This document shows positions 1-4,994 of a stretch of 5,589 nt of DNA, in pieces; the stretch's first letter is position 1, and each line of letters starts with the position of its first letter. This DNA comes from Nitrospirota bacterium (lineage in GTDB: Bacteria; Nitrospirota; Thermodesulfovibrionia; UBA6902). A program made the position numbers and the translations under genes. The notes beneath the pieces are model-generated. The model searched no databases, was not told where the DNA came from, and was given only the letters and a program-made list of their open reading frames with translations. The stretch lies in NCBI GenBank assembly GCA_024277515.1, contig JAJRVB010000012.1, forward strand, positions 1-5,589. Direction: 5' to 3'.

Positions 1-1
1 A

Positions 2-661
2 ATATCGGGACTGCCCGAAAATGTCCCGATCATTCTGATGAGCGGACGACTGGACCCGACACAGAAAGGATACTACGTGCTGTTACGCGCGCTCGAAAAT
101 TTTAAAGAGGATGAGATAAAGGCGGTCCTGACACCCATGCCGGTCAATCCTTCCGATCTCGATTATTTTTACGAGATCGCGTGCAAATGCAGGGGAAATG
201 TAACCATCTTTCCATTACGTATGGAACAGGGCTATCACGAGCTCCAGACAGGCGCAACTTTCGGGATAATGCCTTCCATATATGAACCCTTTGGCGCAGC
301 CGTGGAATACATGGCATGCGGCACCGTCAACATCGCACGGGCCACCGGGGGACTGGTGGACCAGGTGGACAGGAAGTGCGGTTTTCTGTTTAAGGAAGAT
401 GCCGTATTCTGCACTTCAGAAAATATGCGGAACTTTGTGGATACAAAACATATCATCCAGATGAGAAAGACAAATCCGTGGGCGCAGAGTATGGCTGACA
501 ATCTGTATGAACTAATCAAGAAGGCCACTCATGTTTATCAGAACCGGGGTGATTCATACTATCAGATGATACTCAACGGTTTCAAAAAAACGAGGAAGTT
601 CAACTGGGAGCAAAATGCCGATAGGTATTATCAGATTTATGAAATGATACGCAAGGCTTAA
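2..661 (+). CDS. Glycogen/starch synthase-type glycosyltransferase, C-terminal part (5' end outside window)
   Basis: This is the last 219 codons of a GT-B fold glycosyltransferase; the frame is open to the window edge, so the gene starts upstream and the ATG at 38 is internal. The visible part is the C-terminal nucleotide-sugar-binding Rossmann domain. It begins with a hydrophobic strand followed by GRLDPTQKGY (about residues 15-24), the usual start of this domain. It then has PSIYEPFG with the conserved donor-contacting Glu (residue 95) and TGGLVDQV (about 115-122). The Tyr eight residues after the Glu and the RATGGLVD segment resemble GT5 glycogen synthases (EPCGLTQLY...RTGGLADTV) more than GT4 enzymes, which usually have a second Glu there. 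The family transfers glucose from ADP- or UDP-glucose onto a growing alpha-1,4-glucan in the cytoplasm. The tail FNWEQNADRYYQIYE matches the usual C-terminal helix FSWERSAREYLELY. The N-terminal acceptor domain with its KTGGL motif is not in view, so the exact substrate is inferred. Another GT-B transferase is possible. Confidence 0.82.
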   Translation: MSGLPENVPIILMSGRLDPTQKGYYVLLRALENFKEDEIKAVLTPMPVNPSDLDYFYEIACKCRGNVTIFPLRMEQGYHELQTGATFGIMPSIYEPFGAAVEYMACGTVNIARATGGLVDQVDRKCGFLFKEDAVFCTSENMRNFVDTKHIIQMRKTNPWAQSMADNLYELIKKATHVYQNRGDSYYQMILNGFKKTRKFNWEQNADRYYQIYEMIRKA

Positions 662-701
662 GCTACCAAGTCATTATTTGATTAAGCAAAATCAGCTTTT
701 T
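660..701 (+). terminator. Weak candidate terminator after the glycosyltransferase
   Basis: An AT-rich inner stem TGATT (679-683) / AATCA (690-694) with a 6-nt loop is followed directly by GCTTTTT. An outer AAGC (660-663) / GCTT (695-698) can pair around it, leaving a 14-nt bulge on the 5' side. The T-run and the pyrimidine-rich stretch to about 716 suit intrinsic termination, but the stem is weak, so this is tentative. Confidence 0.3.
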
Positions 702-750
702 CCTTTTATTCTTATATTACAGCACATTACCGCATATTTAAAAAAACCTC

Positions 751-779
751 TTGACATATTATTGGATACCGTTTAAAAT
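751..779 (+). promoter_or_regulatory. Sigma70-type promoter of the TetR-family gene
   Basis: A consensus -35 box TTGACA (751-756) is separated by exactly 17 bp from a -10 box TAAAAT (774-779, five of six consensus bases). Transcription would start near 786, giving a leader of about 50 nt before the ATG at 836. This is the best promoter match in the window. The spacer includes the left arm of an inverted repeat whose right arm lies just before the start codon (see the entry at 756-833), which would allow autoregulation. Confidence 0.65.
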
Positions 780-833
780 TAGACTATGTGTATTATTTTA
801 ATTCGTACAAACTTAGATGAGGTATAATAATAT
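756..833. repeat. Inverted repeat flanking the tetR promoter/leader, possible operator
   Basis: The left arm, 756-770, reads ATATTATTGGATACC. The right arm, 821-833, reads GGTATAATAATAT, whose reverse complement is ATATTATTATACC. The arms are identical except for an extra GG in the left one, and are 50 bp apart. The left arm overlaps the -35/spacer region and the right arm lies between the Shine-Dalgarno-like GAGG and the start codon. TetR proteins often repress their own gene from palindromes in this position, but a compact single palindrome is more usual. The DNA is AT-rich, so chance is a real alternative. Confidence 0.3.
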
Positions 834-835
834 AG

Positions 836-1507
836 ATGAACGCCATTACCGTTGAAAACAGACGTGAAAGGAAAAAGCTGGAAACAAGGCAGCGGATCAT
901 CAAAATCGCGATGTATTTTTTCCGTAAACAGGGATTTGATTCTACGACCATGGAGCAGATTGCGGATGAAGTTGATATCTCAAAGGCTACACTCTATAAC
1001 TATTTTCCGGTCAAGGAATCCATCATCAGTGAGTACTGGGTCCATAATGTCAAGGAACTGAAACTCCGGATCCTGGAACTGATCCAGTTGCTGCCGGATA
1101 CCCGGTCTCGCGTACACAAGACGTTCACCAAGGCAGCCTCCGAACTGTTCAAGTCAAAAGAGGACATCTATAAAATTTACCTGAGTTTCTGGCTCAGGAA
1201 TCTGAACAACCCTTCCCTTGCTGAAAGGATGCAGAGCGGGTTTGAAGATATCTTTACAATGATTGTAAAACTCGGTCATCAGTCGGGCGATTTGAGAAAG
1301 GACATTGCTGTTGAATTTCTGGTGAAGCACCTTGAGGTCACATTCCTGACCGCCTGCATAAACTGGCTTACGGACCCCAAAATGTTTCCCCTTGAAAAGA
1401 CTTTGACCCAGAGCGTATCACTCTTTATTGACGGCGCGGGAATAGCTGCCCGTAAGGGCAGGACCAGGGCCGGGGGGAAAGATTCAGCACAGGGATCATT
1501 ACTCTGA
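836..1507 (+). CDS. TetR/AcrR-family transcriptional regulator
   Basis: The 223-residue protein has the length and layout of a TetR one-component regulator. An N-terminal three-helix DNA-binding domain spans about residues 15-63. It includes the helix-turn-helix TTMEQIADEVDISKATLYNYF (37-57, lightly broken here as TTMEQIADEV then DISKATLYNYF) and the following PVKESI. The rest is a helical ligand-binding/dimerisation domain with no motif that reveals the effector. The last 18 residues, from about 206, are basic and Gly-rich and look disordered. The start is firm: a TAG stop in frame (833-835) directly precedes the ATG, and the N-terminal helix would be lost at the next Met. A GAGG at 819-822 is 13 nt from the ATG, which is long for a ribosome binding site. 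The gene has its own promoter and lies upstream of, and in line with, the hydrolase and ior genes. Related regulators control lipid, aromatic-acid or efflux genes; its target here is unknown, with autoregulation likely. Confidence 0.93.
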   Translation: MNAITVENRRERKKLETRQRIIKIAMYFFRKQGFDSTTMEQIADEVDISKATLYNYFPVKESIISEYWVHNVKELKLRILELIQLLPDTRSRVHKTFTKAASELFKSKEDIYKIYLSFWLRNLNNPSLAERMQSGFEDIFTMIVKLGHQSGDLRKDIAVEFLVKHLEVTFLTACINWLTDPKMFPLEKTLTQSVSLFIDGAGIAARKGRTRAGGKDSAQGSLL

Positions 1508-1534
1508 TGCCGCCCCCACTTTGTCCTTTTTACT

Positions 1535-1564
1535 TTGCAATATCCGCTGCTGATTACTTATAAT
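1535..1564 (+). promoter_or_regulatory. Candidate sigma70 promoter for the amidohydrolase
   Basis: A -35-like TTGCAA (1535-1540, four of six) is 18 bp from a perfect TATAAT (1559-1564), shortly after the TetR stop codon. Transcription from about 1571 would give a leader of roughly 130 nt that carries the whole inverted repeat at 1603-1676. No convincing terminator separates tetR from this site, so read-through from tetR is also possible. Confidence 0.38.
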
Positions 1565-1602
1565 ATTCCGCATCATGACTTTAACTTATAAAAAATCATT
1601 TG

Positions 1603-1676
1603 GCCACAGATAAGCACTGATGTAACAAAAATATATGAATTTCCTTTGACTGCGTTAATCTGTGCAAATCAGTGGC
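1603..1676. repeat. Degenerate inverted repeat with 10-bp internal period (intergenic repeat element)
   Basis: The left arm, 1603-1623, begins GCCACAGATAAGCACTGAT; the reverse complement of the right arm, 1656-1676, begins GCCACTGATTTGCACAGAT. Fifteen of the first 19 positions match. Inside each arm the unit CAC(A/T)GAT recurs 10 bp apart. This resembles the CCACAGATTAACACAGAT-type intergenic repeats I recall from several anaerobic and environmental bacterial genomes, but I cannot check copy number here. The arms are separated by a 32-bp AT-rich loop (1624-1655). The element fills the leader of the downstream hydrolase gene, so it may shape its mRNA or may be an inserted repeat with no regulatory role. 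Confidence 0.6.
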
Positions 1677-1690
1677 TGAAAGCCTTTTTT
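1674..1690 (+). promoter_or_regulatory. Short hairpin plus T6 just upstream of the hydrolase start
   Basis: GGCT (1674-1677), loop GAA, AGCC (1681-1684) is followed at once by six T (1685-1690). The four-pair stem is too short for a convincing intrinsic terminator, but it sits directly at the end of the larger inverted repeat and only 12 nt before the ATG at 1703. It could act in attenuation or simply occupy the place where a ribosome binding site would be expected; no Shine-Dalgarno sequence is visible there. Confidence 0.25.
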
Positions 1691-1702
1691 GGTTTAATAA
1701 CC

Positions 1703-2500
1703 ATGAACCGTACTATCGATTTTCATACTCATGCCTTTCCGGATGAACTGGCGGACAAGGCAATGAAAAAACTTAAAGGCGAAGAAGATATCAGGACCTA
1801 TCTTGACGGCACGATATCTTCTCTTCTCGCTTCAATGGACAGCTGCGGAATCGACAAAAGCGTTGTCTGTTCAATTGCAACGAAACCCGCTCAGTTTGAT
1901 CCCATCCTGGGATGGTCAAAAAAAATCAGATCAGACAGGATTGTCCCCTTCCCTTCCATCCATCCTGATGACGCACAGGCCATTGAGCATATTTCCAAGG
2001 TCAAGGGTGAGGGGTTCAAAGGCATTAAATTTCATCCTTACTATCAGGAATTCAGGCTGGACGATGAGAAGCTTTTTCCTCTCTATGAAAAAATAGTGGA
2101 CGAACAGTTAATAGTCGTCATGCACACTGGTTTTGATTTTACGTTTGACAAGATACGCATTGCCGACCCCGAGAAAATAGTGAGGGTCTATGATGCGTTC
2201 CCCGGGATCAGATTTGTGACTACACACCTCGGCTCATGGAATGACTGGGATGAAGTCGAAAAACACCTGATCGGGAAAAAAATATATATGGAAATTTCCT
2301 TTTCACTGGAATATCTGGATATAGAACGTGCAAGGAGGCTTATTCAGTCTCATCCAAAGGAGTACATTTTCTTCGGGACCGATTCCCCCTGGACCGACCA
2401 GGGCAATGCATTGTCGCTCCTGAAAAAGCTGGACCTGGGACAGGAGCGGGAAAACCTTATCCTGCACGGAAACGCGGCAGGACTTTTGCAGACAGCATGA
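1703..2500 (+). CDS. Amidohydrolase-2 family metal-dependent hydrolase (TIM barrel)
   Basis: The 265-residue protein has the marks of a metal-dependent TIM-barrel amidohydrolase. There is an N-terminal HxH in DFHTHAF (His8, His10). GIKFHP follows (His111), then VVMHTG (His141), TTHLG (His175) and the late Asp of FFGTDSPW (Asp227). The closing ILHGNAAGLL (253-262) resembles the C-terminal helix of this family (GNAxxLL). These positions fit the metal ligands and catalytic Asp of the ACMSD/pyrone-dicarboxylate hydrolase group, which decarboxylate or hydrolyse aromatic or cyclic acids. The actual substrate cannot be read from sequence. I place the start at ATG 1703 because it lies five codons before the first strand. 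An in-frame TTG at 1646 would add 19 residues, but it falls inside the intergenic repeat. No good ribosome binding site precedes either start. Neighbouring ior and ligase genes make an aromatic or CoA-linked substrate conceivable, but the 76-bp gap means membership in that operon is unproven. Confidence 0.86.
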   Translation: MNRTIDFHTHAFPDELADKAMKKLKGEEDIRTYLDGTISSLLASMDSCGIDKSVVCSIATKPAQFDPILGWSKKIRSDRIVPFPSIHPDDAQAIEHISKVKGEGFKGIKFHPYYQEFRLDDEKLFPLYEKIVDEQLIVVMHTGFDFTFDKIRIADPEKIVRVYDAFPGIRFVTTHLGSWNDWDEVEKHLIGKKIYMEISFSLEYLDIERARRLIQSHPKEYIFFGTDSPWTDQGNALSLLKKLDLGQERENLILHGNAAGLLQTA

Positions 2501-2520
2501 TTCTGATTGATAAATCATGC
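2495..2520 (+). other. Perfect 8-bp hairpin spanning the amidohydrolase stop codon
   Basis: GCATGATT (2495-2502) and AATCATGC (2513-2520) are perfect inverted copies with a 10-nt loop (2503-2512). The TGA stop (2498-2500) lies inside the left arm. No T-run follows, since the next bases are GAGATAAATT, so it is not a standard intrinsic terminator. It could protect the 3' end of the mRNA, act as an inefficient or Rho-assisted end, or be a protein-binding palindrome upstream of iorA. Confidence 0.5.
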
Positions 2521-2528
2521 GAGATAAA

Positions 2529-2556
2529 TTAACATAATTGCTCAGTTTAATATTTT
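2529..2556 (+). promoter_or_regulatory. Weak candidate promoter for the ior cluster
   Basis: A -35-like TTAACA (2529-2534, five of six consensus) is 16 bp from TATTTT (2551-2556, four of six). Transcription would begin about 14 nt before the iorA ATG, leaving room only for the GGAG ribosome binding site at 2569-2572. The match is poor, and the region is AT-rich enough for chance hits. Transcription from the upstream gene through the stop-codon hairpin is the alternative. Confidence 0.25.
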
Positions 2557-2576
2557 GACGATTTATTCGGAGTAAC

Positions 2577-4388
2577 ATGTCCAGAAAAAACAGATTCATG
2601 TCAGGAAACGAGGCGATCGCACTCGGCGCGTACGAGGCCGGTGTCAAAGTGGTCTCCGCATATCCCGGGACTCCCTCTACAGAAATACTTGAGTACATTT
2701 GTACATATGACGGGGTCTATTCCGAGTGGGCGCCGAATGAGAAGGTCGCGCTTGAAGTGGCTGTCGGCGCATCCTTTGCAGGTGTGCGGTCCATGGCCGT
2801 CATGAAGCATGTCGGGCTTAACGTGGCTGCGGACCCCCTTTTTACTGCTGCATATACGGGAGTAAGAGGAGGACTGGTGATAATCACCTGTGATGACCCT
2901 GAAATGCACAGTTCGCAGAATGAGCAAGACAACAGGAATTACGCGTTTGCGGCCAAGGTGCCCATGCTTGAACCCGCTGACCCTGCCGAGGCCAAAGAGT
3001 TTACCAAACTGGCCTTCAGGCTGAGCGAGGAGTACGACATCCCGGTGCTGGTCAGGAGTACGACAAGAATTTCTCATGTAAAGGGCCTGATCACCCCCGG
3101 CAGAAAAGATAAATCAAGAGTAAAGCCGGGCATCGTAAAGATGCCGCAGAAACTGGTAATGCTGCCTGCGCATGCGCGCGGAAGAAGAATCGACCTCGAA
3201 GAGAGGATGAAAAGACTGCGGGCGCATGCAGAGACATTCAGTGAGAACAGGATAGAGCGCGCTGACAAAAAGCGGGGCTTCATCACATCAGGTATTTCCT
3301 ATCTGTATGTGAAGGAGGCGTTCCCTGATGCCTCAGTGCTGAAACTCGGGATGGTGTTTCCCTTCCCTGAAAAATTAATCAGGAAATTCGCGAAGAGCGT
3401 GGATGAAGTCATTATTGTAGAAGAACTCGACCCGTTTATTGAATTGCATGTAAAGGCCATGGGCATTGCGTGCAGGGGGAAAGAACTGATTCCCGCCATC
3501 GGAGAGCTGAACTCCGGCATTGTGAGACAGTCTGTAACAAAGAAAAAGGGAGGGAAACTGTTTCAGCCTCCTGAAATGCCGATGAGGCCGCCCAATCTCT
3601 GTCCCGGTTGCCCGCATCGAGGCATCTTCCATGCTATAAGCAGACTGAATGTGTTCGTCGCGGGAGATATCGGGTGTTATACCCTTGCCGCACTGAAACC
3701 GCTCTCATCCATGGACAGCTGTGTCTGTATGGGGGCGAGTATAGGGACCGCGTTCGGTATGGAAAAGGCCCTCGGCAAAGACGCCCTCGGCAAAGTCCTG
3801 GCAGTCATTGGAGATTCGACATTCATTCATTCCGGCATAACAGGCCTCATAGATGTCGTATACAACAAAGGTTTTTCAACGGTCGTTATTCTCGACAACC
3901 GCACGACAGGTATGACCGGCCACCAGCCGAATCCGTCAACAGGTATGACCATCACAGGAGAGAGCAGTACAATGCTCGACATAGAGGCCCTCTGCAGGGC
4001 GATAGGTATAAAGAACGTGCAGACGATAAATCCTCATGATATAGACAGATGCTTTAACGTATTAAAAAAAGAAATCAACCGGCCGGGGCCTTCCGTTATT
4101 ATTACAAAGTCTCCCTGTGTACTTTTGCCCGAGATGAAGAAGCGGAAAGACAGGACACTCTATCAGGTCCTGACCGGCGGGTGCAACGGCTGCAGGGCAT
4201 GTCTGAGGATCGGGTGTCCTGCGATTGAGTGGACACCCTTAAGCGGAAAAGAAGCAGTGAGGCTGGGTTTTAAGGCAAAGCAGAAGGGGTATTCGAGTAT
4301 CAATTCCGTATTATGCGACGGCTGCGGACAGTGTGTATCTCTGTGTAAATTCGGTGCGATCGTTTTGGACAAGGGAAAAAATGACTGA
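2577..4388 (+). CDS. iorA: Indolepyruvate:ferredoxin oxidoreductase, alpha subunit (IorA)
   Basis: This is the catalytic subunit of the cytoplasmic enzyme that converts indolepyruvate and other arylpyruvates plus CoA and oxidised ferredoxin into arylacetyl-CoA, CO2 and reduced ferredoxin. At 603 residues it has the normal family length and is intact. Residues about 8-180 form the pyrimidine-binding thiamine-diphosphate domain, with YPGTPSTE (29-36), the catalytic-type Glu55 in PNEKVALE, and MKHVG. Residues about 335-515 form the diphosphate-binding domain. It contains CPGCPHRG (342-349), GDIGCY (363-368), the metal/TPP motif GDSTFIHSG (412-420) with Asn441, and TGMTGHQPNPSTG (444-456). The C-terminal ferredoxin domain has cysteines 536, 539, 542, 547 and 580, 583, 586, 590, enough for two [4Fe-4S] clusters. 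The second motif ends CK instead of the common CP. A GGAG at 2569-2572, 4 nt from the ATG, supports the start. The stop overlaps the iorB start by 8 bp. An in-frame 15-bp duplication lies just before the GDSTF motif. Confidence 0.97.
   Translation: MSRKNRFMSGNEAIALGAYEAGVKVVSAYPGTPSTEILEYICTYDGVYSEWAPNEKVALEVAVGASFAGVRSMAVMKHVGLNVAADPLFTAAYTGVRGGLVIITCDDPEMHSSQNEQDNRNYAFAAKVPMLEPADPAEAKEFTKLAFRLSEEYDIPVLVRSTTRISHVKGLITPGRKDKSRVKPGIVKMPQKLVMLPAHARGRRIDLEERMKRLRAHAETFSENRIERADKKRGFITSGISYLYVKEAFPDASVLKLGMVFPFPEKLIRKFAKSVDEVIIVEELDPFIELHVKAMGIACRGKELIPAIGELNSGIVRQSVTKKKGGKLFQPPEMPMRPPNLCPGCPHRGIFHAISRLNVFVAGDIGCYTLAALKPLSSMDSCVCMGASIGTAFGMEKALGKDALGKVLAVIGDSTFIHSGITGLIDVVYNKGFSTVVILDNRTTGMTGHQPNPSTGMTITGESSTMLDIEALCRAIGIKNVQTINPHDIDRCFNVLKKEINRPGPSVIITKSPCVLLPEMKKRKDRTLYQVLTGGCNGCRACLRIGCPAIEWTPLSGKEAVRLGFKAKQKGYSSINSVLCDGCGQCVSLCKFGAIVLDKGKND
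3768..3797 (+). repeat. 15-bp in-frame tandem duplication within iorA
   Basis: GCCCTCGGCAAAGAC (3768-3782) is followed at once by GCCCTCGGCAAAGTC (3783-3797), matching at 14 of 15 bases. It encodes ALGKD-ALGKV at residues 398-407, on the surface-loop side of the strand leading into the GDSTF thiamine-diphosphate motif. Identical codon use in both copies suggests a fairly recent slipped-strand duplication that keeps the frame. Confidence 0.75.
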
Positions 4389-4971
4389 TTCCGGAAACAT
4401 TATCATGTGCGGTGTTGGAGGCCAGGGCATCCTGCTGGCGAGCGAGATAACCTCTCTCGCCCTGCTGAAGGCCGGGTTTGATGTGAAAAAGAGTGAGGTG
4501 CACGGTATGGCACAGCGAGGGGGATCGGTCATCGCCCATCTGCGCTTCGGCAGGAAGGTGTACTCACCATTGATTGATCCTGGAACAGCAGATATCATGG
4601 TGGCATTTGAAATGCTTGAGTCGCTGCGCTATATCCATTACCTTCACAGACACAGCAGGGTGATTGTAAGTACGCAGAAAATATTTCCGCCCTCTGTTAC
4701 AACGGGCATGGAAACGTATCCTGATGACATAATGGATAAACTGAACGCTAATAAATTTAAGGTCTATCCCCTTGATGCATTCGGCGCGGCAAGAGAGACC
4801 GGGGAGACAAGGACGGTCAATATGGTAATTGTAGGCGCCCTGTCATCCGTCCTTCCCGTCAAAGAACATATCTTTATTAAAACAATCAATGAGAGATTAC
4901 CCGAGAGGTTTCGCCGGGTCAATATCATGGCATTTTCCAGGGGAAGGAAACTGATACAAAGCGCCCCATAA
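4381..4971 (+). CDS. iorB: Indolepyruvate:ferredoxin oxidoreductase, beta subunit (IorB)
   Basis: The 196-residue protein is the small subunit that pairs with IorA. It corresponds to the gamma-type domain of pyruvate:ferredoxin oxidoreductases, which takes part in CoA binding. The diagnostic motifs are the N-terminal glycine-rich IIMCGVGGQGILLASE (7-22), SEVHGMAQRGGSV (38-50) and IDPGTADIMVAFEMLE (65-80), in the usual order. Family members are about 190-210 residues, so it is full length. The start is ATG 4381, inside the end of iorA, so that ATGACTGA holds both the start codon and the iorA stop. AAGGG at 4371-4375, 5 nt upstream, is a fitting ribosome binding site. A longer in-frame reading from ATG 4333 would add residues unlike the family before the glycine-rich strand. 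The overlap implies translational coupling and equal subunit supply. It carries no iron-sulfur motif of its own; electrons leave through the IorA ferredoxin domain. Confidence 0.96.
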   Translation: MTDSGNIIMCGVGGQGILLASEITSLALLKAGFDVKKSEVHGMAQRGGSVIAHLRFGRKVYSPLIDPGTADIMVAFEMLESLRYIHYLHRHSRVIVSTQKIFPPSVTTGMETYPDDIMDKLNANKFKVYPLDAFGAARETGETRTVNMVIVGALSSVLPVKEHIFIKTINERLPERFRRVNIMAFSRGRKLIQSAP

Positions 4972-4980
4972 TACACAAAC

Positions 4981-4986
4981 AGGAGG
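4981..4986 (+). promoter_or_regulatory. Perfect Shine-Dalgarno AGGAGG for the ligase gene
   Basis: AGGAGG stands 8 nt upstream of ATG 4995 and fixes the start of the ligase. It is the strongest ribosome binding site in the window, which suggests independent and strong translation of the third gene, in contrast to the coupled iorA-iorB pair. Confidence 0.85.
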
Positions 4987-4994
4987 TTGACGGC

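Noticed and set aside
823..828. Perfect TATAAT just before the TetR start codon
   Set aside because: No acceptable -35 box lies 16-18 bp upstream (the bases there read around AATTCG) and it is not an extended -10; transcription from it would give an almost leaderless message, while a strong promoter exists at 751-779.
1472..1517. GGGGG (1472-1477) and CCCCC (1513-1517) as a terminator for tetR
   Set aside because: The arms are about 35 nt apart, the first lies well inside the coding region, and no close T-run follows the second arm.
1646..1702. TTG start giving a 19-residue longer hydrolase
   Set aside because: The extension is translated from the intergenic inverted repeat, and the family begins a few residues before the HxH motif, which fits ATG 1703.
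2303..2698. A 131-codon minus-strand frame across the hydrolase end and iorA start
   Set aside because: It covers conserved coding sequence of both genes and a non-coding gap, with no recognisable domain or ribosome binding site.
3906..3950. Direct repeat ACAGGTATGACC at 3906-3917 and 3939-3950
   Set aside because: Both copies encode TGMT in TTGMTGHQPNPSTGMT, a region conserved in IorA proteins, so the protein motif and shared codon choice explain it.
3608..4039. A 143-codon frame on the plus strand in another phase of iorA
   Set aside because: It overlaps the most conserved thiamine-diphosphate region of iorA, and its Arg-rich, low-information translation is that of an out-of-frame reading.
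4333..4380. Upstream ATG giving a 16-residue longer IorB
   Set aside because: It would read far into the cysteine motif of iorA and add residues not seen in the family; ATG 4381 has AAGGG at the right distance.
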